DNA from: an uncultured Spirochaetaceae bacterium
Lineage (GTDB): Bacteria; Spirochaetota; Spirochaetia; Treponematales; Treponemataceae
DNA length: 64,000 nt
Assembly: GCA_902785455.1 (NCBI GenBank)
Contig: CACZYY010000005.1
Coordinates: forward strand, 1 to 64,000
Direction: 5' to 3'
In this document: piece by piece, positions 8,456-16,872 of the stretch
Position numbering within the stretch: position 1 is the first letter of the stretch
Layout of the letters: each line of letters starts with the position of its first letter
Translations under genes and position numbers: made by a program
Notes under the pieces: model-generated
Seen by the model: only the letters and a program-made list of their open reading frames with translations
Databases searched by the model: none
Told to the model about the DNA's origin: nothing

Positions 8456-9773
8456 TTTTATAACTGTAGATAAAAACCTGATTTCCTCAGCTGTCAACGG
8501 CTTTTTGCCTAAAGTTGCTGTTATTCCTATTGCGGAAGATGACCCTGATATGACCGAAATGCTTGTCCTTGAAGGAAGTAGGGTTAGGGAAGGAGATGTA
8601 ATCGCAAAAGCTCGCGGATTGTACATTCATTCTTCAGTTCCAGGAATTGTCACAAAAATAGCCCAGACACAATACAGTAACGGAAAGCAGGGGTTGAGTG
8701 CATTTGTTACTCTGGACGGTGCTTTTTCTTATCTTGGCAAAAAACTTATCGCACAGGAATGGAAATCATATGATGCCGCAACTCTCAATTATCTTATCAG
8801 AGAGGCGGGAATTATCAATACATTTGCAAAACCGGTTCCTGTGTACACACAGATAAAAAATATTTACACACCCAAAAGCAGTATTGCAGTTTTAAGACTT
8901 TTTGATTCAGAGCCAAGCAGCATTACGGAGTCATTTCTTGCAAAAAAATTCCTTCCTCAAATTCTTGAAGGTGCAGCGATTCTTGCGCGTTCTTTTCATG
9001 TAACAAGCCTTGTTCTTGCTTATTCTTCAACCGACGCTGATAATTTAAAAAGCGATATTGATGCAATTCTTTCTTCGGAACAAAAGGCTGAGATTTTTGA
9101 CTCTAATCTTGAAGTTTTTGCTGTTGGAATTGACAACCGCAAATATCCGGCCGGAACGATGCACGATATTACAAAGACTGTCAAAAAAACTTACAAAAGT
9201 GAGTTTTTCTCAAAACTTGGCAAAAAGGATTTGTTCTTTGACAGCGTAACTGCGCTTAATGTTTACAATGCAATTGTCCTTAGAAAGCCTGTTGTCAGCA
9301 ATTACGTTCATGTTACTGGTGATTGTTTGAATTCCGCTGCATTGCTTAATGTTCGGATTGGAACAACTTTGCGTAATATTGTAGAACAATGTGGCGGTTT
9401 CAAGCGAAAACTTTCTAAAATCATTATTAACGGAATTGTTTCTGGAACAGCTGTTTCGAGCCTTGATATTCCGGTCAGCCGCTGGGTAAAATCAATCGAA
9501 TTCGCTCCTGTCGGTCAGATTCATGTTCAAACGGCCGATAATTGTGTGCGATGCGGAAACTGCCGCAAAATTTGTCCTGTTCATTTGTGGCCGGGCAACC
9601 TTTACAGGGTCGCTCACTTACAGAGCCTTGAAAATGCCTGTGCGAGTGATAAAGATGCATATAAATCTGCTGTCCTTTGTACGGAATGTGGTTTGTGCAA
9701 TGCTGTTTGTACATCGCGACTTCCACTAAGCCAGACAATCTCCATTTTAAAGGATTCATATCATGAAGAATAA
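8439..9773 (+). CDS. rnfC: RnfC-like subunit with two 4Fe-4S motifs, no flavin/NADH motif
   Basis: Homologue of RnfC, the peripheral subunit that normally binds NADH, FMN and two [4Fe-4S] clusters. The N-terminal barrel-sandwich motif SSVPGIVTKI (about 66-75) and VTGDCLN/VRIGTTL are recognisable. Both cluster motifs are intact: CVRCGNCRKICP (about 369) and CTECGLCNAVC (about 414). The family GxGGAxFPTHxK region reads NTFAKPVPVYTQIK (about 127), NGAExEPYL reads RLFDSEPSS, and YPxGGEKQL reads YPAGTMHDI. The fold and positions therefore line up while the FMN/NADH motifs are gone. It overlaps its neighbours on both sides. NADH oxidation by this subunit looks unlikely. Confidence 0.8.
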   Translation: MVSASNFITVDKNLISSAVNGFLPKVAVIPIAEDDPDMTEMLVLEGSRVREGDVIAKARGLYIHSSVPGIVTKIAQTQYSNGKQGLSAFVTLDGAFSYLGKKLIAQEWKSYDAATLNYLIREAGIINTFAKPVPVYTQIKNIYTPKSSIAVLRLFDSEPSSITESFLAKKFLPQILEGAAILARSFHVTSLVLAYSSTDADNLKSDIDAILSSEQKAEIFDSNLEVFAVGIDNRKYPAGTMHDITKTVKKTYKSEFFSKLGKKDLFFDSVTALNVYNAIVLRKPVVSNYVHVTGDCLNSAALLNVRIGTTLRNIVEQCGGFKRKLSKIIINGIVSGTAVSSLDIPVSRWVKSIEFAPVGQIHVQTADNCVRCGNCRKICPVHLWPGNLYRVAHLQSLENACASDKDAYKSAVLCTECGLCNAVCTSRLPLSQTISILKDSYHEE

Positions 9774-10842
9774 AGAAAACTTGTATAAATCGATTTTTCT
9801 TGGGCCTTTCACTTATCTTCGTCCGTCGGTGCGGACAGAGGCTTATATCGTTCTTTCGCTCCTGCTTTTACATGTTGCCATGCTTTTTGTAACGAAAAGT
9901 TTTGATTCTCTGCTTATTATTCTGGCTTCACTTCTGGCAGCTTTTGCTGTTGAATTCCTAAACAAAAATCAGAGCTACAAGAATCTTTTTGTGATTATTT
10001 CAAGTGCAATCCGCGGACTTGTGATAGGGCTTTTATTGCCTTCCAATTTTCCGCCAGTTGCCGTATTTTTTATTGCTTTTTTTGTCTTGTTTATTAACAA
10101 ACATACTCTTGGCGGATTTGCGAATTCCTGGATTAATCCAGCGGCGGTCACTGTAGCAATATGCTGGATTATCGGCGTAAGATTTTTCCCAGCCATTGAG
10201 CTTCCTGGAACTGCTTTTCAGTCAAAGAATATTGCGCTTCTTTTAATTCAGAACGGAACATTCCCGTTAAATTCTTTTGATGTTACTGTCACTAATTTCT
10301 TGAACCGGCGTTTATTCAGTTTGTTCGGTGTTTCGATTCCAGAAGGATATTTTTCTCTTCTGTGGGATTCACATGCAAGCATTCCGGCTTTTAGATTCAA
10401 TCTTCTTACTATTATTTCTTCAATTGTTCTTCTCGGAACTGATGTCCTTAATCCTATCATTCCGGGTGTTTTTATTTTTACCTACGGAATCTTAGTAAAA
10501 ATTGCAGCTCCTCTCTTTTATGACGGAACGATTTTTCAGGGCGATGTGATTCTTGCCTTGCTTTCGAGCGGCACTCTTTTCTGTACGTTTTTCCTGCTTC
10601 AGTGGCATGGAACCACGCCTTTTACGAATCGAGGCAAATGGTTATACGGATTTTTTGCTGGGGTCCTTGCGTTTTTTATCCTTGGAATCGGGCTTTCACC
10701 GGCAGGGTTTGCGTTTATAATTCTTATCACTAACATTCTTTCTCTGTTTATTCAGAGCGTTGAAAACCACTTCTTGAAGGATTTTACAAGTTCCGTCCTG
10801 TTGCAGCAGGTAAAAGCGGTAAAGGAGGGAAATGATGCGTAA
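9763..10842 (+). CDS. rnfD: RnfD-like membrane subunit lacking the flavinylation motif
   Basis: Integral membrane homologue of RnfD/NqrB (359 residues, about 9-10 helices). Recognisable parts are FTYLRPSVRTEAY at the N-terminus, LVIGLLLPSNFPP, and NKHTLGGFANSWINPAA (about 110-127). RnfD proteins carry a covalent FMN on a threonine in an SGATPL-like motif after the NPA motif; here the corresponding stretch reads FDVTVTNFLNRRL, with no SGAT. Riboflavin/quinone-site conservation cannot be judged. The start overlaps rnfC by 11 nt and the end overlaps rnfG. Identification rests on fold pattern plus gene order. Confidence 0.78.
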   Translation: MKNKENLYKSIFLGPFTYLRPSVRTEAYIVLSLLLLHVAMLFVTKSFDSLLIILASLLAAFAVEFLNKNQSYKNLFVIISSAIRGLVIGLLLPSNFPPVAVFFIAFFVLFINKHTLGGFANSWINPAAVTVAICWIIGVRFFPAIELPGTAFQSKNIALLLIQNGTFPLNSFDVTVTNFLNRRLFSLFGVSIPEGYFSLLWDSHASIPAFRFNLLTIISSIVLLGTDVLNPIIPGVFIFTYGILVKIAAPLFYDGTIFQGDVILALLSSGTLFCTFFLLQWHGTTPFTNRGKWLYGFFAGVLAFFILGIGLSPAGFAFIILITNILSLFIQSVENHFLKDFTSSVLLQQVKAVKEGNDA

Positions 10843-11323
10843 ATTTCGGCTTGATAATGAGACAAAGAAAATCCTAAAGATTTTTTCGATTTTCTTTGGC
10901 ATGATTTTCGGAATGTGTATGCTGATTGTTATTTTTACAGTGCTGGCAAGGAATTCCTGGAAATCAGGTCTTGCGCTTGAAGTTCAGCATGTTCTAGATT
11001 CATATCCAGAGGCTCAGTATACGGTTGGAAAATATCTTGAGCTTGATTCTACGCTTTCTACAAGCACGGCAGTTTATTCCCTTTTAAAAAAGGATGATCG
11101 TAAAAATCAGAAATATTATGGAATAATCGTCAGAATTCCGTCTATACTTGGGCCTGTTCCTGCAGTTTTTGTTTATAATGAAAACACTGGCGTAAGATTT
11201 GCAGGTTATGCAATAGATAACGGAAAGGCTTCCGACACGGTTGGCAAACAAATTTCAAACAGCGTGATGAATTATTGGGAAAACATGATTCCAAAAATCA
11301 TCTCCAAAACAAATTCTAACTGA
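10835..11323 (+). CDS. RnfG-position membrane-anchored protein without FMN-binding motif
   Basis: A 162-residue protein with one N-terminal membrane helix (about residues 20-42) and a small extracytoplasmic domain. It occupies the G slot of an rnfCDGEAB order. RnfG normally ends in an FMN-bind domain with a flavinylated SGATxT/S motif; nothing like it is present (the C-terminal part reads AIDNGKASDTVGKQISNS). The second of two adjacent ATGs is preferred because the AGGAGG site then lies 6 nt upstream; 10832 is also possible. It is either a degenerate RnfG or an unrelated small subunit in its place. Confidence 0.65.
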   Translation: MRKFRLDNETKKILKIFSIFFGMIFGMCMLIVIFTVLARNSWKSGLALEVQHVLDSYPEAQYTVGKYLELDSTLSTSTAVYSLLKKDDRKNQKYYGIIVRIPSILGPVPAVFVYNENTGVRFAGYAIDNGKASDTVGKQISNSVMNYWENMIPKIISKTNSN

Positions 11324-11330
11324 GGTAAAA

Positions 11331-11960
11331 ATGTCTGATCGCAAAAAAATATATTTTTACATGGCTGCAAATCTCGCAATGCTGATTCCTGTTCCTGGAA
11401 GATTTGCCTATGCAATAATTCTCATGATTCTTTTTAATCTTCAAATGGCAGCCTCAACAATGATTTTTCATGCAATTCATCGTATGAAACTTTCTAATAT
11501 GCGAAATGCCTTGCTCTCTCTTACAATCATTGCTCTTGGTGTTTTGTACAAACAGATTCTTATAATTGTCTGCCCGATTGCGGCTCTTACTTTAAGTTAT
11601 TGTATTTTCCTTCCCACATTGGCCTCTGTCATAATCGAATTCTTCTTCTTGAATTATGAGCGTGGGGTAAGAACGCATCTTCTGGCTACAATGAAAAAAT
11701 CATGTGTTATGTCATTGTTCTCGCTGTTTTTCTTCTTTGTACGTGATATTTTCGGATATTCCACAATCACTTTCCCAGGCTGGAAAAAGCTCGTGGTAAT
11801 TCAGATTCCATACAATCCTTCCAGCACAGGGGCCGGCGTTTTCCTTGCGACTATTCCGGGAAGCCTTTGTTTTATGGCTCTTCTTTTGGCTTTGTATATT
11901 TTTGTCGCTAAAAAAATTAATATTCTGTTGAACTCACCTGTCAACAAGGAGGTAAAGTAA
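11331..11960 (+). CDS. rnfE: RnfE-like membrane subunit lacking the conserved cysteines
   Basis: A six-helix membrane protein (209 residues) aligning in pattern with RnfE/NqrD: N-terminal ANLAMLIPVPGRFAYA against the family LVQLLGLCPLLAV, and a C-terminal ATIPGSLCFMALLLA against AMLPPGAF. RnfE and RnfA each donate two cysteines to a membrane-embedded [2Fe-2S] cluster. Here the LGLCP cysteine is replaced within IPVP, and the VTNC cysteine is missing from the FLPTLASVI segment. Other cysteines exist at non-matching positions. It starts 7 nt after the upstream gene and abuts rnfA. Confidence 0.7.
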   Translation: MSDRKKIYFYMAANLAMLIPVPGRFAYAIILMILFNLQMAASTMIFHAIHRMKLSNMRNALLSLTIIALGVLYKQILIIVCPIAALTLSYCIFLPTLASVIIEFFFLNYERGVRTHLLATMKKSCVMSLFSLFFFFVRDIFGYSTITFPGWKKLVVIQIPYNPSSTGAGVFLATIPGSLCFMALLLALYIFVAKKINILLNSPVNKEVK

Positions 11961-12527
11961 TTGTTTTCCATCATAATTTATTATCTTCTTTCGGCTTCCG
12001 CAGTGCTTTTTTATGGAATTGGCCTTAACAAATCCATTTCACATTCTGACAACTTTTCTTCTGCCTCGTTGACATGTATTAAGTCTCTTTTTTCTGCAAC
12101 ATCAACTACGGCTGTCGGTTATTTGCTTGTAAACTGGCTTTTGGTACCTGTCCAGCTCACAGAAGTTTATCCTTTTATCGCGACTTTGCTTTTCATCCTT
12201 TTTTCTACCTTTATCGAAATTTTCATCGGAATCGGTGTCAGACTGTCGCCTGTTGATTTTTCAATTCCTCTCCTGAGTGTATTTTTGGGATTGAGTGAAG
12301 GCAACTCTTTGGGGGCTGCTGTCGTAATTTCTGCTCTTTGTATCATTTCTTTTTACACTATGGTAGTTGTTTTTCATTGCGTAAGGCAACGTGTAAGTTT
12401 TTATACCGTCGAAGGCGGGCTCAAGACATATTGTGTCCTTTTGGTTTGTCTCGCTTTTGTTATGATTGCAATCTGTGGTTTCAATGTATCTTGGTTTAAT
12501 CTCTATCTTGATGGGGGAGCAAAATGA
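11961..12527 (+). CDS. rnfA: RnfA-like membrane subunit lacking the conserved cysteines
   Basis: A six-helix membrane protein (188 residues) resembling RnfA/NqrE. TTG is the start codon, 8 nt after a strong AAGGAGG (11946-11952), immediately after the rnfE stop. Family landmarks are present in altered form: the VLxxFLGLCP region reads VLFYGIGLN (Cys to Gly), and LPLITTNCAVLG reads IPLLSVFLG (the TNC residues are missing). The C-terminal FHCVRQRV and AICGFN match the family FAAIRERL and AFMGF positions. The two cysteines that hold the intramembrane [2Fe-2S] cluster are therefore lost, as in its partner RnfE. Confidence 0.72.
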   Translation: MFSIIIYYLLSASAVLFYGIGLNKSISHSDNFSSASLTCIKSLFSATSTTAVGYLLVNWLLVPVQLTEVYPFIATLLFILFSTFIEIFIGIGVRLSPVDFSIPLLSVFLGLSEGNSLGAAVVISALCIISFYTMVVVFHCVRQRVSFYTVEGGLKTYCVLLVCLAFVMIAICGFNVSWFNLYLDGGAK

Positions 12528-13060
12528 TTCTTTCTTTATTCTTTCTTTTCCTGATGCTTCTTATCATCACGGCTGTGATTTTTTATCTTTTCTGTTTCTT
12601 CATTCCGGCCTTAAAAGTCAAATATGAAGGAATTACTGATTCGCTTGCTTCTGAGCTGCAATTTTCGGATGAAGATATTTATGATTTTGTAAAGCCTGAT
12701 TTTTCACAGAAAGCTGTTGTAGAAAAAATCGCTCACAATGAAGAGCAAAGGCGAATGATTTATAAAGGTGAAAAAAATTGTCGTCTTTTCCATGATACAT
12801 ACAGTTCCGAATACAAAAATCCAAAAATCTGTATTGGATTCGGTGATTGTGTAAAGGTTTGCCCGCAGGAAGCAATTTCGATTCAGGATGGGTGTGCAAA
12901 AATCTCGGATATGTGCAATGGTTGTGGTAAATGTGTCGATTTCTGTCCAGAAAATATCATTTCTTTGATGCCATACGAAAAAAAATCTGAAGAATCATTA
13001 ACAAAAGGCTTTAAATTTTGGGCGGCTTGTTATAGACTTATAATTAGGGTGCGAGGATAA
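12524..13060 (+). CDS. rnfB: RnfB-like ferredoxin subunit, reduced cluster set
   Basis: An N-terminal membrane helix (about residues 3-27) followed by a cytoplasmic ferredoxin domain, 178 residues in all against about 260-330 for clostridial RnfB. Present: YKGEKNC (equivalent to the family YYGxEDC), CIGFGDCVKVCP (about 105-116) and CNGCGKCVDFCP (about 130-141). Missing: the N-terminal CGxCGYxGC cluster domain, the HCKGTC motif, and the first cysteine of the family GCxxGCLGxG segment. The second ferredoxin cluster is complete; the first has at best an altered ligand set. It overlaps rnfA by 4 nt and is the last rnf gene. Confidence 0.78.
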   Translation: MILSLFFLFLMLLIITAVIFYLFCFFIPALKVKYEGITDSLASELQFSDEDIYDFVKPDFSQKAVVEKIAHNEEQRRMIYKGEKNCRLFHDTYSSEYKNPKICIGFGDCVKVCPQEAISIQDGCAKISDMCNGCGKCVDFCPENIISLMPYEKKSEESLTKGFKFWAACYRLIIRVRG

Positions 13061-13078
13061 TATTTAAATATTAACCAT

Positions 13079-15085
13079 ATGAAAATTTTAAATGTTTGTT
13101 TTTATGTAACTGGAGTCGCATCCGTATTGTCTCAAAACGATGAATTTGAGACAAAATATCAGGAAGTTTACAAAAATATTGTTTCTTTTTTAATTGAAAG
13201 ACCAAAGAGCCGCTTTTCTGTTTATTTTTCTGGTCCTTTAGTTTCATGGATCGATCGCGAACATTCTGAATTCACACAGCTTCTCTCTAAGCTTACAAGT
13301 CGAAAGCAGGCGGAAATCTTGGGTGGTGGCTATTATAATCCTGTTTTTCCATTGCTTTTCCCGCAGGACAGAACAGGCCAGATTGATTTAATGACTGGCG
13401 AGTTAAGAAGCTGCATTGGAAAACGCCCCCGCGGAATGACTGTATTTAATTCAATCTGGGATAACTCTCTTATTCCGTGTATTCAATCTTGTGGAATGGA
13501 ATATGTCTTTCTTGACAGTTCTCTTATCCCCAAAGAAAAGCAGTTTTATCTACCATTGATTGTCACGGAGCAGGGCAAAAGTCTCAACGTTCTTTCCGTC
13601 AACCGCGAATTCATTCCTAACACTTTGATTGCACCTCGTGAATATTTGCGAAATCTTTTTGATACAGTAAATTACCTTACCAAAGATGATGCATACAGTT
13701 CTTTCACGGATGAGCGTGTTGTTGCGATAAAAATCGATGAGAATCAATTTAAAAGACTATATGAAACTAAATGGCTGGACAAATTATTCTCAACCGCCGA
13801 GGAATTTTTTTCAGATTCAATAAAAATTACTATTCCGTCTGAATATCTTCATCGTGAGCAAACTCGAATTCCTTCTTATATCCCTGCTGGAATTCAGTCA
13901 GATGTCGCAAAGTGGGCCAAAAGGGCTTACGAAGAGGTGAGCGTTTCTCATTCTTCTCAACCTACGATTTTTGATTTTCTTCTCACATACAAGCAGAACA
14001 AAGCCCTTTATAACCGTATGCTTTACATTTCTTTGCTTATAAATCAATGCAAAGGTGATAAGGCTCGTAAAAAGATTGCTCGCGAAAAGCTGTGGATCGC
14101 TCAGAATGGCGAAGGGTATGTTTGTGACCCTGATGGTGTTTTTGCGAACAATGCAATGAGGCAGCACGCATATCGAAATCTAACCGAGGCAGAAAAGCTT
14201 GTCCGTGAGGCGGTGAAGGACGGATTCAAGGAAGCTGTCTCAAATTATGATTACAACGGCGACGGTTTTAACGAGTATATTTGTGCGATGAAGCAATACA
14301 ATGCCTGTGTCTCGCTAAAGGGCGCTCAGTTAACGGAGCTTGATATAATTCATAACACAGGAAATTATGCTGATTCACCGCGAAGAATCAAACAGTTCGA
14401 TAAGTTTGAGGATAAATATCATCGCGGTCTTTTTGTTGACCATTTGTTCTCTGTTGATGAGTTTTCTGATTACAAAAAAGGCACTCCGACAGGCAGCGGA
14501 ATTTTCTCTCAAACTTTGTTCAAACAGCTGGATTTTGATGCTCACCGCCATGAGATAAAACTTTCTGGTTCCGGCAAATTTTCGCCAATTCAGGCGACAG
14601 TAACATTACTAAAGAAATATATTGCAAACTCAAATGGATTTGCAATTCAGTATATTCTTAAAAACGACAGTCCGTTTGATATAAAAGGCGTGTTTGTTAC
14701 TGAATCCAATTATGCGCAGACGGATTTTTCTTCTGTAAAAGCGAATTCTTACAAAGTTGAAGTAATAGCCAACGAAGAAAAAACTGAGGTGGATGCTAAA
14801 GATAGCGCTCGCTCAGCCAAAAAAGTCTCATATGTCCAGATTACGGACACTTCAAATGATATTTCTTTTGTGTATGAGCCAAACGAAATGTGCGATATGG
14901 TGTGTATGCCGATTATATTCCGTAGGCCGTCTTCTGCAAGCGACACTCCCACAATTTCTGGCAATGCCTTTGTAGCCTCATTATGCTGGAACGTTGAGCT
15001 TGAGGCGGGCAAGGAAATCGAAAAGACAATAAATTATTCTATTATTGTACCCAAAAAGAAAAGTAAGAAAAAGTTGACCACTTAG
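13079..15085 (+). CDS. GH57-like glycosidase/glucanotransferase homologue, probably inactive
   Basis: A 668-residue protein with the layout of GH57 4-alpha-glucanotransferase: an N-terminal beta/alpha barrel (about 1-320) and a C-terminal beta-sandwich (about 370-660). Family region 2 is clear (EILGGGYYNPVFP, with PQDRTGQI). In active enzymes the nucleophile Glu lies in a WLxERVW-type motif near residue 123; here the aligned segment is TVFNSIWD, with Asn124. The acid/base Asp region (DDGEKFG in the family) reads KIDENQF (Asp220), and the N-terminal HxP histidine is absent. Catalysis by the usual mechanism is therefore doubtful. It follows rnfB by 18 nt and probably belongs to the same transcript. 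A carbohydrate-binding or structural role is possible. Confidence 0.72.
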   Translation: MKILNVCFYVTGVASVLSQNDEFETKYQEVYKNIVSFLIERPKSRFSVYFSGPLVSWIDREHSEFTQLLSKLTSRKQAEILGGGYYNPVFPLLFPQDRTGQIDLMTGELRSCIGKRPRGMTVFNSIWDNSLIPCIQSCGMEYVFLDSSLIPKEKQFYLPLIVTEQGKSLNVLSVNREFIPNTLIAPREYLRNLFDTVNYLTKDDAYSSFTDERVVAIKIDENQFKRLYETKWLDKLFSTAEEFFSDSIKITIPSEYLHREQTRIPSYIPAGIQSDVAKWAKRAYEEVSVSHSSQPTIFDFLLTYKQNKALYNRMLYISLLINQCKGDKARKKIAREKLWIAQNGEGYVCDPDGVFANNAMRQHAYRNLTEAEKLVREAVKDGFKEAVSNYDYNGDGFNEYICAMKQYNACVSLKGAQLTELDIIHNTGNYADSPRRIKQFDKFEDKYHRGLFVDHLFSVDEFSDYKKGTPTGSGIFSQTLFKQLDFDAHRHEIKLSGSGKFSPIQATVTLLKKYIANSNGFAIQYILKNDSPFDIKGVFVTESNYAQTDFSSVKANSYKVEVIANEEKTEVDAKDSARSAKKVSYVQITDTSNDISFVYEPNEMCDMVCMPIIFRRPSSASDTPTISGNAFVASLCWNVELEAGKEIEKTINYSIIVPKKKSKKKLTT

Positions 15086-15154
15086 CCAGAAAATGCAAAA
15101 ACAAGCGTAGGTGAGATTCGGACAAAAAGTCGTTTGAACTTGTTCACCGCGACT
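15084..15154 (-). repeat. Dispersed repeat family A, copy 1
   Basis: Read on the minus strand it begins CGCGGTGAACAAGTTCAA, continues with a TTTTTGTC segment and ends near TTTTTGCATTTTCTGGCT. The same order of blocks occurs at 28301-28392 and, more diverged, at 28414-28580. It directly follows the GH57-like stop codon. Confidence 0.75.
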
Positions 15155-15160
15155 TTTTTG

Positions 15161-15260
15161 GACGAGCACTTTCGTTGTCGTGCTCGCTTGGGTTCTCACT
15201 GAGAGCTTGTTTTTATTTTTGCAGGTTGAGCCGCAAGTTTTTGCTTTGCAAAAACTTGTC
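15161..15260. repeat. Hairpin-rich intergenic DNA
   Basis: Two palindromes lie between the convergent GH57-like gene and flgJ: CGAGCAC pairing with GTGCTCG around 15161-15186, and a perfect CAAGTTTTTGC/GCAAAAACTTG at 15234-15258. They may act as terminators for either strand and may be part of the family A repeat unit. Confidence 0.55.
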
Positions 15261-15273
15261 AAGACATGGATGT

Positions 15274-15807
15274 CTAAGCTTCTATGCCCTGACTGAGCTG
15301 CAAGTACATCTGATCTGCAAGACCGAATCCTGCGTTTTTAGTCATCATTGTTGCGTATTCGTCGTAGAGCATATCCTCGTACATGTTTTTTGCATAATTA
15401 GACTGTGAATCTGCCTTCATGACTGTCTTTCTCATTGAAGAAAGCATCATTTTGACGACATAAGATTCCATTTCGAGGGATTTTTCGTAGAGTTTTGAAG
15501 TGCGGTCGATTGTCTTTTGCTGAACATGCGGATTTGCCTGATTTGCAGCCGCTCCTTGGGGCAGTGCAGTTTTGTCACTTTCTGCCATGAAGCTTCCGGA
15601 AAATCCTGATGTCCAGTCACCGTTAATGCGTCCGTCGTAAGAAGTTTGTGAAGAAGAAAGATTTTTTCCGACCCCGGCATTTTCATTTTTGGCAAGGGAT
15701 TTTGCCTCGTTCACAAGAGCATCAAATTTTCCTTTTTCAGAAGAAATCTTTGCGCTGAGAGAAGCACCCTCGCCATTAGTAATTGCTGAAATACCGCCGA
15801 TTGTCAT
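15274..15807 (-). CDS. flgJ: Flagellar rod-binding protein FlgJ (no muramidase domain)
   Basis: A 177-residue homologue of the FlgJ rod-binding domain, which helps assemble the rod of the periplasmic flagellum. The diagnostic segment is at about residues 95-170: a helical stretch (SYVVKMMLSSMRK) followed by YEDMLYDEYATMMTKNAGFGLADQMY. The first 90 residues are Ser/Asn/Ala-rich and variable. The peptidoglycan-hydrolase domain of enterobacterial FlgJ is absent, as usual in spirochaetes. The ATG at 15807 is preferred over one five codons upstream, which lies inside the GGGAGGAAAG ribosome site. It lies downstream of flgG on the same strand. Confidence 0.85.
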   Translation of the reverse strand: MTIGGISAITNGEGASLSAKISSEKGKFDALVNEAKSLAKNENAGVGKNLSSSQTSYDGRINGDWTSGFSGSFMAESDKTALPQGAAANQANPHVQQKTIDRTSKLYEKSLEMESYVVKMMLSSMRKTVMKADSQSNYAKNMYEDMLYDEYATMMTKNAGFGLADQMYLQLSQGIEA

Positions 15808-15827
15808 AATCTTTCCTCCCAAAATTT

Positions 15828-15952
15828 ATCCACTGATTCACACAGATGAACACAGATTGTATATTTCATAATCTAAAAATTTTCAAATATAATCGCAATA
15901 CTTTCGTATTACATAATTTTTAATCTGTGAAAATCTGTGCCTATCTGTGGAT
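15828..15952. repeat. Palindromic intergenic repeat family B, copy 1
   Basis: Lies between flgG and flgJ. The left half holds ATCCACTGATTCACACAGAT and ACACAGATT; the right half holds AATCTGTG, AAATCTGTG and ATCTGTGGAT. The ends are inverted repeats of the ACAGATT/AATCTGT core around an AT-rich centre. Other copies lie at 37023, 43713, 44727, 62968 and perhaps 40836. Confidence 0.75.
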
Positions 15953-15958
15953 TCTATA

Positions 15959-16753
15959 TTATCGTTTCAAGTTGACTGCCGTCGAGAGCATTGAGTCTGT
16001 GGTCTGGATGGCCTTTGAGTTGAACTCGTACGCCCGCTGAGCGACAATCATCTGAACCATTTCGTTTACTACCGAAACATTCGACATTTCGACAAACTTG
16101 TGCTTTGTAACGCCGAATCCTTCAAATCCTGGTCGACCTGCGATTGCCTCGCCGGAAGCGTTCGTCACTTTGTAGAGATTGTCGCCGACTGCCTCAAGAC
16201 CTGCATTGTTCGGAAAGCGGTAAAGTTCAAGCTGTGCGACGTCAACAGGATCGTCCTGACCGAAAATCTTTACTGAAACGCGGCCTGTGTCATCGATTGC
16301 GAGAGTGTGGATGTCATATCCTTCCGGCATGATTACCTCAGGCTGTACCCGAAGACCATTTGAATTTACGAGCTGGCCGTTCATATCGATTTTGAATGAG
16401 CCGTCTCGTGTGTAGGCGTAGCTTCCGTCATACTGCATAACGCGGAAGAAACCATCGCCTACGACTGCGACATCAGTGTCAACGCCTGTATTCTGGAGTG
16501 AGCCTTGTGTGAAAATGCGCTGTGTTGCCGCAACTTTTGTACCCGCACCCTGCTGGATTCCCACAGGAGTGACTGTATCTTCTGTTGCTGGAGTGCCAGC
16601 CAGTTTCACGTTCTGATAGATAAGATCTTCGAACTCAACACGCTGCTGTTTGAATCCAGTTGTGTTTACATTCGAGAGGTTGTTTGAAATCGTGTCAAGA
16701 TTCTGCTGCTGACCGTTCATGCCTGTCGCTGCTGTCCAAAGACTTCTTACCAT
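15959..16753 (-). CDS. flgG: Flagellar distal rod protein FlgG
   Basis: Structural protein of the distal flagellar rod, 264 residues, as expected. The N-terminal rod signature is clear (SLWTAATGM, NLDTISNNLSNVNTTGFK), the central domain has GDGFFRV and YTRDGSF, and the C-terminal motif is VNEMVQMIVAQRAYEFNSK with a final helix. The ATG at 16753 is chosen because GGAG sits 6 nt upstream; an in-frame ATG four codons earlier overlaps that site. A second FlgG/FlgF paralogue often lies next to this gene in spirochaetes, but none is adjacent here. FlgJ follows after about 150 nt holding a family B repeat. Confidence 0.95.
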   Translation of the reverse strand: MVRSLWTAATGMNGQQQNLDTISNNLSNVNTTGFKQQRVEFEDLIYQNVKLAGTPATEDTVTPVGIQQGAGTKVAATQRIFTQGSLQNTGVDTDVAVVGDGFFRVMQYDGSYAYTRDGSFKIDMNGQLVNSNGLRVQPEVIMPEGYDIHTLAIDDTGRVSVKIFGQDDPVDVAQLELYRFPNNAGLEAVGDNLYKVTNASGEAIAGRPGFEGFGVTKHKFVEMSNVSVVNEMVQMIVAQRAYEFNSKAIQTTDSMLSTAVNLKR

Positions 16754-16872
16754 ATTTAACTCCATTACTCAGCGTTGTACGCTTTTTGTCTGATACTAAA
16801 TTATCGGAATTCAAAATGAAAATTTAATGATGTTTTTTATAAAATGTAAAAAAATCTCAGAAACCTTTTTCC

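Noticed and set aside
15175-15408. A + strand ORF opposite the 3' end of flgJ
   Set aside because: It overlaps hairpin DNA and the antisense of a well-supported gene.
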